From positions 2,671,728-2,735,727 of the forward strand of contig JANPWX010000009.1 of NCBI GenBank assembly GCA_024734555.1: a stretch of DNA of 64,000 bases, written 5' to 3'. Position numbers and translations under genes: made by a program. The DNA is from Trochalopteron elliotii (taxonomy: Eukaryota; Chordata; Aves; Passeriformes; Leiothrichidae). This document shows, one piece after another, positions 22,788-36,100 of this stretch. The notes below the pieces were generated by a model that saw only the letters and a list, made by a program, of their open reading frames with translations, had not been told where the DNA came from and did not search any database. Each line of letters begins with the position of its first letter. The first letter of the stretch is position 1.

Positions 22788-25700
22788 GCACATTAGACCA
22801 TGCCAAGAGGTAAGGAGGTAAAGGGGTGTGTGTCATCTTCCAAACTACCTCCTTCACACCTAGCCCTGGGAGTGCATCTTCTCACAAGGCACAGGGGCAT
22901 GTCAGTTCTCTGCCACCAGTAACTGAGTTGTTCTGTTACCCTGACTGCCCCTGAACCATCAGCATTGCGACACCTTAGATGATAATAAATAACAGTAAGC
23001 TAGGACAGAAGTAGGACTCTTCTAACTGTTGGCAAAACTGTGTTTCATGACTGGATTAACAAGATTCTGCCTTCTACTGCTGTGGGACCCATAGTCTGTG
23101 AGGAAAGAGGGTATGGCTATAGTACTAACTATAAAGGAATATATACAGGGAAAAACTATAATCTAAGATAAGAAAGGACTTGGTAGCTGCTGAGCCAGAA
23201 TTAATGATGAAATGCAAATCTGCAGACACATCAGCATAGAATCAATAAAGCTAAAAGATATAGAAGTGAAATTCAAATCAAAGTAATTTAAATATATGGT
23301 GTAAGTATACATTGTATTCAAAGGAACATAAAACCAGAAATTTCTAAAGTCATGAAGTAGCGCAGGGATGGAAAAGAAGTAACAATGTTAATAATGATGG
23401 AATATGAAGTGAGAGGTTTGGATTCCCAATCTGCAAGGAATTTAAGCCTGTGATTGTTTCTGTTGAAATAAATGGGATTTTTTTTGTTCAACTGCCTTGT
23501 TTCTATTGAAATTTCTCATCTTCATGATATAAGGATGAAGGTGATGAGTTGAAGCTGAGGTTGAGTAGGTTAACCAGCCTAGTTCAAGAGTTCCTTATTG
23601 CACAGAAAAACAGTGGGTGCTGTGAAAAGTGAGTGCTTCATGAAGGCATTTGGATAACCATTGGTGTTTATTTGCCTGTATTAGCTGGAGAGTAACTATG
23701 CAGCATCTTTGAGATTGAAGCAGTTTCTGTCTGCAATATGGTAGGATGTGAACACAGATGTTAGCATCTATACAGGCTTTAGAGAAAAACACAGTACTCA
23801 GCAAAACTTTGCCCTGAGTGAGGAAGGTCACAGTATCTATCCATAGATGGCCAGTGAAAAATGTTCCAGACAGGTTAGCTCTCTTCAAGGTGGAGGAAAT
23901 TGGGCTGCTTACGATGCCTTAAAAATACAGTATAGTCTGATTCAGAGCTTTTGCTAACCACAGCTTTAATCATAGCTGGATGAGAATACTGGTACTTACT
24001 ACATACCACTTCTGCTGGAGTCTGAGCACAAGTGTCTGCCAGCTGCCTTTCCTATGATCAACCTGAGAGCCCTGGAGATTTCTCCATCTTCCTTGCACTA
24101 GAAGGAGAAAGTTGCCTCTGTTTTAGTTCACTTGCACTTGGAATAGTAAGCAGAGCATACTACAGGTGAGGCTGAGGAAGGGACAGGCTACCTTGTTCAA
24201 TGTTCAAAGGCAGCCACTTGGAAGAAACCAACATGTAGTTTAGAAATAGAGGGCTAGACCTCAGCTACAGTACCACAGACTCAGATTACCTTCACAGAAG
24301 CTGGAGTTATCACCTGGCTGCACCAGTGATGCCATTCTGAGTCTAGCCCATGATGCTGTAAGCACCCAAGCTATGTTCTCTCTCTGTATCAGCCTATGAA
24401 TACGGAAAAGATTTTACAAAGCTTAATATAACAGAAGGGCAAAAATGGTAGATAAGTGAAAAAATAAGACTTTTCCACTTAGTCTTCATTCTGAGATGTT
24501 TTACCCAGGTCATGAAGGACTAAGCTAAAACTTATGCACATGTTAAGTATGCAATGCCCTAAGGTGTGTGTCAACAATACCTACCCAACTAATCTCTTGA
24601 AAAGGAATGGACCTTGAGGAAAGCTGTGTGGCTCAGAGAGAGAAATGCAAATGCAGATCGACCCTGTAATGAAAAACCTCCTTATTAAACTGTTTTATCT
24701 TGGAGCAGTCCTTCTTTTCAGAACACATCCAAGCAGAGATAAAGGCATCTTACCATAGTCATTAAACTGTGCATGGTTTGATTCAATCAGATTCAGATCA
24801 TTTGCATATGGATCAGTTTAATCTAGTTCTTCCTGTCTCACACCTATTGTTAATCATGCCTAGACTCCTTCCCTGCTTACTAATACTCATTCCCCCTCCT
24901 CCTCCATTCCTTTGATTCAAGTAGATAAATGAATAGGCATAAGAACATCAACATCTTTCTGAGTGATCATCTGCCTTGTATGCTCAGAGTGTCCCATGTT
25001 TTGCTGATTACGTCCTGGTTGGCATCCCATATGTTCTTGATAGTCTCTGTCTTTGCTGATTTAGGAAGACTGGGAAGACAGAGGAAGAATATTGACTCAG
25101 GCTGTAAGCCCCAGCTTAGGTTTACCTCTAGCTTCAAATTAAGTGAGATTTGTGTTCTCAGCTTATTCAGCATCATTAGAAAGTATCTCTCCAAGTAGCA
25201 TATTAAACTTAACAAAGTGAATCCTTTTCTTTCAGGAGCTGAGTATTATTTCTGCCTTTAGCCAGCAGTGGTGTTACCTGTTTTTACATAATCAATCTAC
25301 AGTGATGGGGTAACCTGCTTTTTTGTACAAGTAGATATTTTTATGTATCAGAGGCAATAGTGTTTGGGTCTTTTTATAGCAAGGCTGGAGCTCTGTAAGA
25401 CTTTCCCTCTGAATTACTGAGTTTTTGCTGCTTTTTCAGAGAATAATTACAACCACAGGTTGAATGACTCTGCCCCAGATATATTGCCACGAATCCCAAA
25501 CCCTAGCTTTGTTTTTTACTGTAGGGGTTTTGTTTCATTGTTCAGGATATTCTGTCCAGCCGCATCACAGTTATGGCCTTGGGGAGGTAATAGGCTTTAT
25601 GATTGTGTGAGGAATGTGAGAGCAACAGATTGGGCAGTTTACACAAAATGTCTAGCATGGTGATTTTTCCACTCAAGGCTGTTGCTGTACAAACCTGTGG

Positions 25701-28700
25701 AGGAGATATTCATACACCCATATTAAAAACAGGATCTTTATTTTCAGGTTTTTTGTTGTATTCTCTCCGTAGCTTTTATAGAAATTCAGCCACCGCTAGA
25801 ATAATGTCCTCTAAAAAATGAAGGTCAGGCTCCCAGGAGGAGCTGCCTTTCAGCAGCATAGGGAGGGTTTTTTTCTGGTAAGGTACAAAGGTTTTTTCTG
25901 GTAAGGACAGTCATGTAAGTGTGGTTGGACCCATCATTCATTCAGCCAACATCCCACAAAGTGACCCCCGTATTTCTTTTGTAGTGATGGTGAGCTGGGT
26001 GAATCCTCCCAGCTGGGAAGGGATTTTGTCACAGACAGAATTTGTGCGTAAACAGTGCAGGTGCTGAGGGAGGGGATGGAGGACAGTATCCAGATTCAAT
26101 GTTCTCCAGTATAATTCCTCAGGGATTGTGTCTGTATTGTGATTAAGACTACTGTGATTAAGATTACTGTTTGACGACAGTAATGCACCACCCCTGATGG
26201 CCTTCCCATTCTGTGCTGCAAAGGAATGTATGGGCCAGAGATCTCAGCAAAATGGGACAGCTGCAGACAGCTAATAGAGATGAACATACACATCTCATGC
26301 ATTAATATTCAAATTAATTTCTGCTGATTATATTTCAGTTTAGGATGATGCATTATTTATATCAGAAGTCCTTTTATAGTATCTTGTGAGTAAGGAAGTC
26401 ACAGCTCATGAGGTGGAGAAGATGAGCTCTCCTTAGCAGTCTCTGTTGTATTTTCATAGCACTTAGCATGTGGGGCTGTGAGATCACTGAGTACCTGTAA
26501 TTTCAGACAATATGAGACACAAGAATTAATCTCTCACAGTTTTTTCCACAGGACATGGAGAAATTCATTAACTCTGCCTGCTTTTCTGGAAACAGGAAGG
26601 AATTGAAAATCCATGCTAAAAATATTAACAGAATAATTTTAAACCTCAGGAAGGGGTGGAAAGGTTATATTTGGGTTTCGTTTCTGGGAAGGACTAAGGA
26701 CCAGAACAGCAGGATTTTAGACAAATTTGATATAGCTCTCCCTGTTAAAATTTTCTCCATGAAACTACAACATCCTGACATTTTTTCCCTTCTGAAGCAC
26801 AAGAAAAGTTCCTTTTAGAGAATTTGAGGATTTCAGCTGGCAAAATGAAATGATTCACTGTCAGCAAGAATGTAAAGATGAGTGCGCCTTCACTAAGCCC
26901 TTTTCTGCTGCTAAGGTGGCAGTTTTAGATTCCTTGTCGTGACACATAAGTTAAAACAGCTTTGGAAAGCATGCACTGAAAGAGGCTGATCTAAGGTTTA
27001 AGTACCTTCAGAACCATATTTGCTAATCTGGAGTAATTGATTATTCTCAATCTTCATGTTCCTTTTAATTTAATTTTTTTTCAGTGTTCAGTTTTTTTAG
27101 AGAGGTGAGGTGAGGAGATTAAGTGAATTTCCATGCCTCGCACCATATTAACAAAGCAATATTCCTACACTAGCCTCCATCCGTGGAGCTAGTGGATTGC
27201 CTGGGAGCAGTAGGATGCTGGCCCATTGTGACGATGGTGTGGGGCAGAAAAGTGGCATGTAGGGGTGCCAGGGAGCTTCACAGGTATTAGCTAAAAAGCA
27301 AGCAAGGCCAAGAATGCAGTACACCATGAGTTTGCTTCATGTGGATGCAGACTCACTTGTGCAGCTCTCCCTTCTAGTCTGTCCCAAGCCTGTTTTTTGA
27401 TATATGGGCCTCCTTCCCTGCTTCCCAGACAGCTGAAGGTCTCATCCAGTTCCAGTAAACAGTGTCTATTTTTTCATCCCATATGCTGTCAGGACACTAA
27501 CCACAGGACACCAACAGCAGTGAGACTAGTCAGTCTTTGTACTCCATCGTTGTGTCCAGGGTCACACCAGCTACTCCTGGAACACAATCTGCTTGGGGTA
27601 GATGACATCACTGGGCAATCATGACACAGGATGAGCAGAACAAGACAGTTTAAAAAAACCCCAGCTGTTTAACTAAATTGGACCATAGTTTTATAGTTAT
27701 GTCAAAAGAAAATGTCTCTGGTACCCCTTCATACTCCAGCAAATTCATGGCTTTCCTTCAGAGAGTTCAGGACCATTTGATAAACTGCAGCTTGTGTACT
27801 GCAGACACAGGAGAGCAAGTGAGTGGAGTTGGAATAGGGAAAAGTGAGGCAATATTAATATCACCTCTATATCTTCCAGCTGCCATCTGCACATGAATAA
27901 TAGACATTAGCATGGAGTACTCACAATCACCTTTGCTTTTGTGCATGTTAAATTCATCATTCACATGTGCAGGAAGATAAAAACTAAGCATAAATATTCA
28001 GCCTGCAAATAAGCAAGGATTACATAAGAAACTCTTGTGTTATTCTTTCTTCTTTTTTGTTTTTGGATTTTTTTGGTTTTTTTATTCCTGCTACAGGCTC
28101 TGTGTTCCTAGAAAGTCTGAGAATTCATTTTTCTTAATGCACTTCCTGCTAGAACTAAAATATGTCAAGATTGGAGTTTTTTCTGCCAGGGAAGTACCTT
28201 GGGACCACAACACCAGAGTAGGTCATGATATAAAGGTTTGCAGGTATGTGTCTTTAAAAACTTCATCACTTCCAACAAGCCCTGCAAGCCCAGTTTCCTC
28301 TCCAATGAAGATTTACAAGGAAATTCAAACAAACTAATCTTGTTCTGCATATGGATGCTCAGAGAAAACTTTATTTAACTTACTACAACTATACTATAAA
28401 GTGGCATTGAACTGAAGAAGATCTCTTTCAATGTTATCTGCTATATATCAATTAACTAAGGGAGTCTGAATCTCATTACTAAATGGACAGCCTTTGTAAT
28501 CATCATTCACTAAATACGGATTAAATGGTTTGAAGATAATAATCCTTCCTACTCTTACCTTTACAGGGGTGCCACTGTGCTTTGCATTTAACATGTCAGG
28601 CATGTTAAATGCCTACTATTCAAGGACAGCTGTTTATTTAGTCTGCCTTAATTCTTAGGTCATTGCTGCTGTATCATAGCAGTTTAAAGAAGTATGGATT

Positions 28701-29046
28701 AGAGATAAGGCCTTCCTTTTTCTTCTTTTTGCTTCAATATATAGGTGTTGGACCTTGGTTTTAGGGCAGACTCTCTGGGTTTAGTACAGGAAGAATATTT
28801 AGCACTATATTTGCCATTTGCTTCTGCGGCTTGCTGTCTCATCCTAGTTATGTTAGAAAATCAGTCCTGGAGATGAAAGGTTGTGACACAGCAACCTGAG
28901 TTTCTCATAGCCAAGAGCCCTCCTGCTGGGCAATGCTTGGCTGGGGACAGGGCAGTGGAGAGAGCCCCACTGCACTGCAAGGAACAGGGGCCACTCAGAG
29001 CAGCCTGTGGGAGGGGGTGGTCCAGACACAGGGCAGCAGAGAGCCA
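22788..29046. other. Unique non-coding sequence (6.3 kb)
   Basis: No exon, RNA gene or repeat family is recognised. It contains a few short local duplications, such as 'tttttctggtaagg' twice at 25868-25904 and 'actgtgattaaga' twice near 26140-26165. Open frames are under 100 codons and lack motifs. Confidence 0.5.
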
Positions 29047-30040
29047 TGCCACAGAATCACTGAGTCAAAGAATTGCATAATGGGTTGGCTTGGAAGAGAC
29101 CGTAATGGGTCACCTGGTCCAGCCTCCCTGCTTAAGCAGGGTCATTCTAAAGCACATGGCACAGGATTGTGTCCAGGTGGTTCTTGAGTACTCCCAGAGG
29201 GGAAGATGCCACTACCCCTCTGGACAGACTATTTCAGTGCTCAGTCACCCACACTGTAAAAGTTCTTCCTCACATTCAGGTGGAACTTCCTTTGCATTAT
29301 TTTCTGCCTGTTGCCTCTCATCCTTTTGCTTGGCACCACCAAGAAGAGCCTGGAAACATCCTCTTGGCACCTTGCCTTCAGGTACTCATAGACATTGATG
29401 AGGTGTCCTCTCAGTTGCCTTTTCTCGAGCCTGAACAGGCTGAGTTCTTTCAGTCTTTCCTTGTCAGAGAGGTGCTCCAGTCCCTTCATCATCTTCATTA
29501 CTCCACTGGACCCACTCCAGGAGGTCCATGTCCTGAGGGTCCCAGAACTGGACACAGCTCTTCAGATGAGGCCTCACCAGGGCTGAGCAGAGGAATACGA
29601 TCACTTCCCTCAACCTGCTGGCAATGTTCTTCCTAAAGCACTCCAGGATGCCATTGGCCTTCTTGGCCACCAGGACCCACTGCTGGCTCATGGACAGCTT
29701 GCTGTCCACCAGGACCCCCAGGTCCTTCTCTACAGAGCTGCTTCCCAGCAGGTCAGCCTCCAGTCTGTCCTGATGCCTGGAGTTATTCTTCCTCAGGGAC
29801 AGGATGCTGCATTTGCCTTTTCTGAACTTCAGACAGTTCCTCTCTGCCCCTCTTTCCAGCCCACCAAGGCCCTTCTGAAAGGCTGCACAGACCCCTGAGC
29901 TATCAGCCACTCCTCCAAGCTTTGTGTCATCAGCAAACTTGCTGAGCAGGCACTCTGTGGCTTCTCACAAGTCATTGATTCATAACTTAAATACTGTGCC
30001 CAGTATTGAACCTTGGGGGACACCTCTAGTGACAGTTAGA
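29047..30040 (-). mobile_element. CR1 LINE, about 1 kb, with decayed ORF2 reverse transcriptase
   Basis: The longest CR1 copy in the window, on the minus strand. Its 3' end is at 29047 (reverse complement of 'cagaatcactgagtc', a degenerate form of the CATAGAAT repeat). Reading leftward on the minus strand, the 148-codon frame 29464-29910 carries the C-terminal RT region of ORF2, with KDLGVLVDSKLSMSQQ, VAKKANGILECFRK and ALVRPHLKSCVQFWDPQ. The next frame, 29241-29555, carries on with MKGLEHLSDKERLKEL and RLEKRQLRGHLINVYEYL. A frameshift separates the two. ORF2 would supply endonuclease and reverse transcriptase for retrotransposition, but the RT catalytic core upstream is missing: the copy is truncated near 30040, within the segment encoding the region just after the active-site block. 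The long plus-strand frames over this interval are antisense shadows. Confidence 0.95.
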
Positions 30041-33000
30041 CCCCATGCCAATGATTACAAAGTCCATTCCAGCTGTGAAAAGTGTACTGCTACTTCTGCA
30101 GAAATAATAGTTTTGCCACAGCTGGTATAATCAAATCCTGTTAGTTTTTTCAATCAACAAATTAGGAATGTAGCCAAGACCTGTAATCAAAGACAAGGGC
30201 AGTACCACTGAAGAAAAAAGGTGTGGAAAGGGTCTTTTTCCTCACTGAGTCCATTTCTTGGAGTAATGGATGGGGGCATTATGTAAAGCACTTCACAAAT
30301 TGATCCAGAACATAGCAGCTTAGTTCTTTCCACAAACTGGTCTTTACAAGTCCTATCATACTAAAAAATATGTGTTCTAACTCTGGTTTAGATTCCTATT
30401 CATGCAAAGCAGACGCGATATGTTTGATACCTTTCACTTCCTTATCAGAAATCATGTCACATACTCATAGTAACTGTGCACAGTTAACCTCTAGTGCACA
30501 CAAGCTTTTCTTCCCATGTCATTTGTAACCACAAAACTCCTATGTAATAAATTTTCTGTTACTTTTTGCCCTCTAAATGGCACCGTTTCCTTCTGCCAGA
30601 CCACCAAAGTCTTCAGCTTCTTCTATGTTGTCTTCTAACCATATCTGTGTTCACAATGCCCCTCAGCCTCATACGAGCAACAAAATACATTAGCACACCT
30701 TAATTTTTTTGTCTCGAGGTAATTGGTGAAAATAAGACTGGTTCCCAAATCTCATTCTTCCTCCTGTCAAAAGTCATGGTCTATGGCACTTAAAAAAGGA
30801 AGACAATTGTGATGTCTTTGGTGAGGGAGATTGGCTCATCCTACCTGTGAGCAGATATCATCTTCCAGGTCAGTTAAATGAGAAATCATGTTTTTACAGG
30901 TAAGTTCCAACTATGAAATCTATTCCTTGTGTCTCTCAGTGTCTTGGTGTGCTGAGCCCATGAAGAAAAGAGGAGACTGGCCACAGCACACCAGGCAAAT
31001 CTTGAAAACTTCAGAATGCCTTCTTGTTCCAGAGCTGTAAATGAATATAATTGTACTTGTTCATGTGCATAAATGTGCTAGAGAAAAATAAAGGAAGCAC
31101 TCTGGACTACACAGGATACTTTCCACTGGTCAGTGGATTCCAGTGTGTATCCAGTGGGTATCCAGAATCTGAAATTGCAGTGGATAAGGAGCTGTTTGTC
31201 CTACTAGTGTCCACACTTTCTTCTCAAGCTTTTTGAAGAGTAAGCTTTTTTTTTTTTAATTGCAGATAGAGGTCCATGTCCTTGTGCATCTACAAGTTTC
31301 TGCTTGCAAATTTATATTTTGCAGATTACATTCATGTAACTGCACTGTGCTGTAGGAACATAATATGAGAGGGGAAAAAAAGTGCTTTTTGTAGACTCAA
31401 GATTAATAATATGCACCCCCACTCAACCAACTTCAATATATGGAGACATCCATTAACAAATTGATTTGTAATCTAAAGGAATTATTCCAAATGATGAGTG
31501 TCAAGAGGTTTTGTTTAACACAGACAATAAATGCCACAGGCATGTTATGAGTTTATCTAAGCCTTGGAAGGAGAATCTCAGAGCTGTTGTCCCGCTAGGA
31601 ATACCTACATTCCATGAAACACCTAACACATGGCATATTTAAAGAACATCTTGGCTTCATTATATAATAAAATCTGATTTCTTGATTTTTTTTTTTTTTA
31701 ATCCCCAGCCTTTTTTCTATAAATGCAGAAATTTGTCTCATATCAAATAAAGGGGTTTCTGTATGTCTGGGCTGGAGTTTTTGTATAGTGGGTGTAAATA
31801 GCTCCCAATTTTTTCTGAAAAGCTGTCTCTTATTGACTTCTCTGTGCACTTTTCTGCAATTCTATCCCAGCACAAGCTAGCCAAGGTCAGACAAGGTCAA
31901 CTGTTGAGGGAACAGCCTTTAAGGTAAACTTGCCCAGTAGAGAAAGCAGTACTGGTAATTCTAGATGGGATAGACCTTTTTTGACATGGTACTGATAGAG
32001 CAAGTGTATCAGGGCAGTGAGAAAAGTCAATTAACTTAGAGAACTCAGATTATTTGGAAAACAAGGGAGGTTTGATCACTTGTGGTAATAAAAATGCCCT
32101 GGGTGTGTAAAGGGGGCAGTGATGATTTAGTGTGAGCAATTACATTCTTCCTGCCCCATGATCCTAGCAGTGCTGCACAGTTCATAACTACTCATGAGTC
32201 ACTACCTTCATTCTAGTGCATTTACTTTTCCAGTAAAGCTCCCAGGTCTGCCCTGAAACTGCTGTGTAGCAAAGCAGAGAACTATGAGCAGTTTCCAAAT
32301 ACCACATCTGCAGCTATGCTCCAGCACCAGATAACGTGGTCTCTGCATGTTCCCTCCAGCCTGTCAGCACTCAAATACCATTTCTGCTGGTATGGGGTAA
32401 AAAGTAATAATAAAATGTAGGATGTTATGAGAAACACATTAGCCCTTTTATGTTGAAAGTCTAATACAGTATGTATTTTAAATTATAAAATCATTCCATC
32501 AAGTATATACAGTCTTTCTCTCTACTTCTGCTGCTGCTGCTATTCAGTTTAGTCTAAATCATGAAAATCTGAAATCATATTCTTGTTTACTGCTGCCTTC
32601 TCCTCCCTCCCCCCACTCCCCATTTTTCTCTCTAAGCTGCTTGAAAACATTCAGTTACCCAGCCCTGGAGGTGAAACTACTCAGAGAACTTCAAGGTTAT
32701 GAAATGCAAAAGCTTGGCTTTTATTTGTTTCACAGTCAGCGAAAGCTGTGCACAGGATGAAAACCTCTGTTGTGCAGCTCTGCTAACACATAAAGGAAGC
32801 TTTAATTGAGTTTAAAATGCAAGAGTATTTCTTCATAATTAGGAAAAACAAAAATCCCCACAACAGTGTTGAACAAATAGTGGTGTTTTTTACATAAATA
32901 CAGTAGAAAGTTTAAAATAAAAGGCAAAGAAAACTCTCAATGGCCAAAGCAGAATAAAAACATTCAGGGTGTTACTGCTATGTTTGATAGAAAAGCAAAA

Positions 33001-33055
33001 CCATTGGTGAGAATTAAATACTCACTGCAGAAAAGGAGAAACATTTGAAGTTATC
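30041..33055. other. Unique non-coding sequence (3 kb)
   Basis: AT-rich, with no gene or repeat recognised apart from short T runs near 31241 and 31688. It contains (CTG)-type 'ctgctgctgct' at about 32529, too short to matter. Confidence 0.5.
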
Positions 33056-33147
33056 AAAGAGAAAATTCTTGATGTCAAAAAGAAAGAGGAATCTTGGTAT
33101 AAAAGAGAAAATTCTTGATGTCAAAAAGAAAGAAGAATCTTGGTATA
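33056..33147. repeat. 46-bp tandem duplication (two copies)
   Basis: A 46-base unit beginning 'aaagagaaaattcttgatgt' at 33056-33101 is repeated head to tail at 33102-33147 with a single G-to-A difference ('agaggaatc' versus 'agaagaatc'). The near identity points to a recent duplication. Because 46 is not a multiple of three, the two copies are read in different frames by any open frame, so a coding repeat is unlikely. Confidence 0.95.
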
Positions 33148-36100
33148 AAGGACGGTTAAAGCTTTTGCTGTGGAATGATGTGAATTTTGAAAAGTCACCC
33201 AAAAGAGGTAGAGAACTAGGAAGTTCAAGAGCTAATAGCTGTACAAAAAATTTAAAATAATAGTAATGAAAATAAAAAAAAGAATAATTGATAGGATCTG
33301 AGCTGTAGATAGAAATATTTTAGGGAGCTGAACTTAAAGATCTGAGGTGCTTTGTCTTTAATTGCTTAAGTCCTTAGGACTCCCACTTTCCTTTATAAAG
33401 GAAACTTGTAGCAGTTAGCTCAGACATTGCAGGAGAAATTAAAATAAAACCTCAGTTTTTTCCCTTTGCCTGGGTTGTGCCTGAAAAACAATACATATTT
33501 ATGTGTGCAGAGTTGTCAACACGTTACACAGCACTTGTAAGTGCTATCCATATTCAGCGATATGGTTGCACAATTATAAAGCACACGTGCTTGCCTCTCT
33601 CTTGGAAACGTACAGTAGGAAGCTGTTTGAAATACTTCCACAGCTATTGCACCCAAGTGCATTTTTATGCAGCCCTCTTTGTCAGCAATTTGTCCTTGTG
33701 CTCTAATAGTGACAACAATTAGGTGCACTGAGGTGTGCCGGAAGTTAAACACCTCCAGACAAACTGGAGATGGAGTCAGAGCCTGTGGGGCCTGATCCCC
33801 ACAAAACACCTACAAAATGACCTTGGCTTCTGTGGGGAGGGCTGAGGGCACTCAGCTCTCCGAGGGCTGGAAAAACATTAGGCAGTTTCAATGCCCACAG
33901 GCAATCCTGTTGCAGACTTATTACTGGTAATTGCCACCTTACACCCCAACTTCCCCGAGTGACGCTGCTTTTGGTCCCCTGGCGTGAGCTGCCTCTGCTT
34001 TAGCTGCAGAAGCTGCTGGCAGCACAAACTGCTCCTGGGGAGCACAGCCCTCCTCCAGAGGCAGCTGCCAGGGGCTCCCATGGCACAGGTAGTAAATGAC
34101 AAAGACCTGTTTGGGGCAGATGTTCCAGCTGCTGCACTTAGACCTGGGTGCAGAACCTGAACTGCCCCAGACAGCTGAGTTTGGTTCTGGGTATAGTAAA
34201 AATCAAAGCACAAACTGCTGTGACAGTGAAACTTATGACAGGGATGATATAAAATGGCTGCCGGCAATTGCAGAGGGTTGGTCTGGAGCCAGGATACATT
34301 AAAATATTTGTAGTAGCCACAGAAAAGAGCAAACTGACTTCCAGAGGATGGAAAGGGGCCGCGTATTTATGTTTGTGTATGTTGTGGTATACGTGTGGGT
34401 TCATTTTTAGGGAAATCGTGTACTTCCATCATTTCCTTGACAGCTTGATTTTGGGAGGATTTCCTGATAATTTGTGCCAAATGAAATTTCCTTTAGTTAT
34501 CTCCCTGCTGTATCTTCTGATAACTTGCCCTGTTTTCTAGCTCCAGTCATGGCTCATGAAACTGGATTAAGCTTCCAAAATTACATTGCAGTGAATCAAA
34601 GCTAGAGAAAATAGCAAGGAAGAATTAAATATTATCCCTGTGCTATGCTTCAGCCCAGCTGAATCCAAATCACTGAAAAAGCAGAGTTCTCAGAAAGCCA
34701 TTCTTAGGCTGGGCGGGGGAAATGGTATCTTCCCAACAGGTAGTGGTTTTGGTCAGAGTGGAAAGAAGGAGTCTATTTTGAGGCAGTCTCTTTTCCTTAC
34801 ATTCCCAAATAGACGGAAGAGGGAAGCTTTGAAAAGCACTGGAAAGTCTCTTGCATGACTGCCAGCCCAGAAATGCTTGGAAGAGGAACCGCACTTCAGC
34901 CATTCTATGGGAAATATAGAAAAATGCCATGGAGGTGAGGAAAAGAGCTCAGACTTCACGTAGTTAATTTTAACCAGATTTAGATTGTGTTTATATCTAG
35001 CAAGGAAATTAGTTTCCTTACATTAAACCACTGGGCTGGTTCCTGATTCAGAAAACACTGACATGGCTAAACTTCTCCATCCATATGGTCATATACAATG
35101 CCTTGTGGAGCCATTCTAATGGGCTCTAGGGGAATTAATTCAATCACCAGAAGCAACATTCCCAACTTGGAACTATTTTCCTCAGACCAACCAGCCTTCC
35201 TGGTTAAAAAGGTCTTTTCCTTCTGCTGCTTGGCGCATGCTCAGAGCATGCCCAAGGCATCCCTTTATCATTGCCTCAGGCTGCAACAGAATCCTGAACT
35301 TCCTATGTAAATTGCTGTAGGGAAATAAGTTTTTCTGTCCATGCTCTTACCCAACAAACTTCTAGGCAGACACAGGAGTGATGGGAAGCTGTACTTCCTC
35401 TGGAAAACCATGGCATAACTTTGCCTACATGTTGCTGCTTGGTGCCAGCCCAGTCTGGTGTGACCATCAAACAGTTGTATGCAGACAATCTGGAGCTTCG
35501 GGTTACTGAACTGGTGTTAACACCCATTGTCAGTGCTATTTTTGGATCCTGTCCATGTGGCTATTATTGGCTTAAGGATTTATATTAAGCACTTTAAAAT
35601 ACCTTAGGGAAACTATGGAGAGAGGTTAGCAGAGAAATCAATTGCTGAAGGGGATGTGAAATCTTTACTTCTCGTGGCTCTTAAGAACAGGATGCACAAA
35701 TGTCTTTCAAGGGTAGTTTAGGTGTAGTGGGTTCAGTCTAGGCGACCTCTTGAGATGCTACAGCAGGTATGTCATTGGCAAACACATTTCTGTGAAAGAA
35801 CTGCAGCTAACTTGAGCTAAGCCAACACACTCAGTAAGAGCCTAAGCAATAAGCTGGTTACATCTGTCAGTATGAAAACTCCTCACAGATACATGGAGAG
35901 GCTGTGAGGCATTCTTGCCTGCTCCTGGCAAGCCACCTTCCCTCAGGGCACCATGAGGAAATGGCAGAGCCAAGGGCTCTGAGGATTATCCCAACTCTGC
36001 TTCAGCTCCCTGGACAGCTTTGTCTGAGCAAAGAAGTTCCCCCACATGTTCTGGAAGCCGGAAAAATGGTCTTTCTCCTCCTGATGAAAGTTAACTGCTG

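Noticed and set aside
24800..24807. ATTTGCAT octamer, and LEF/TCF-like ATCAAAGG at 10170-10177
   Set aside because: Single 8-base matches occur by chance about this often in 64 kb; no clustering supports a regulatory call.
29169..29636. 155-codon plus-strand frame
   Set aside because: Antisense to the CR1 ORF2 remnant, which is the real source of the coding-like composition.
33056..33147. Direct repeats considered as a CRISPR-like array
   Set aside because: Only two abutting copies with no spacers, in a vertebrate genome.
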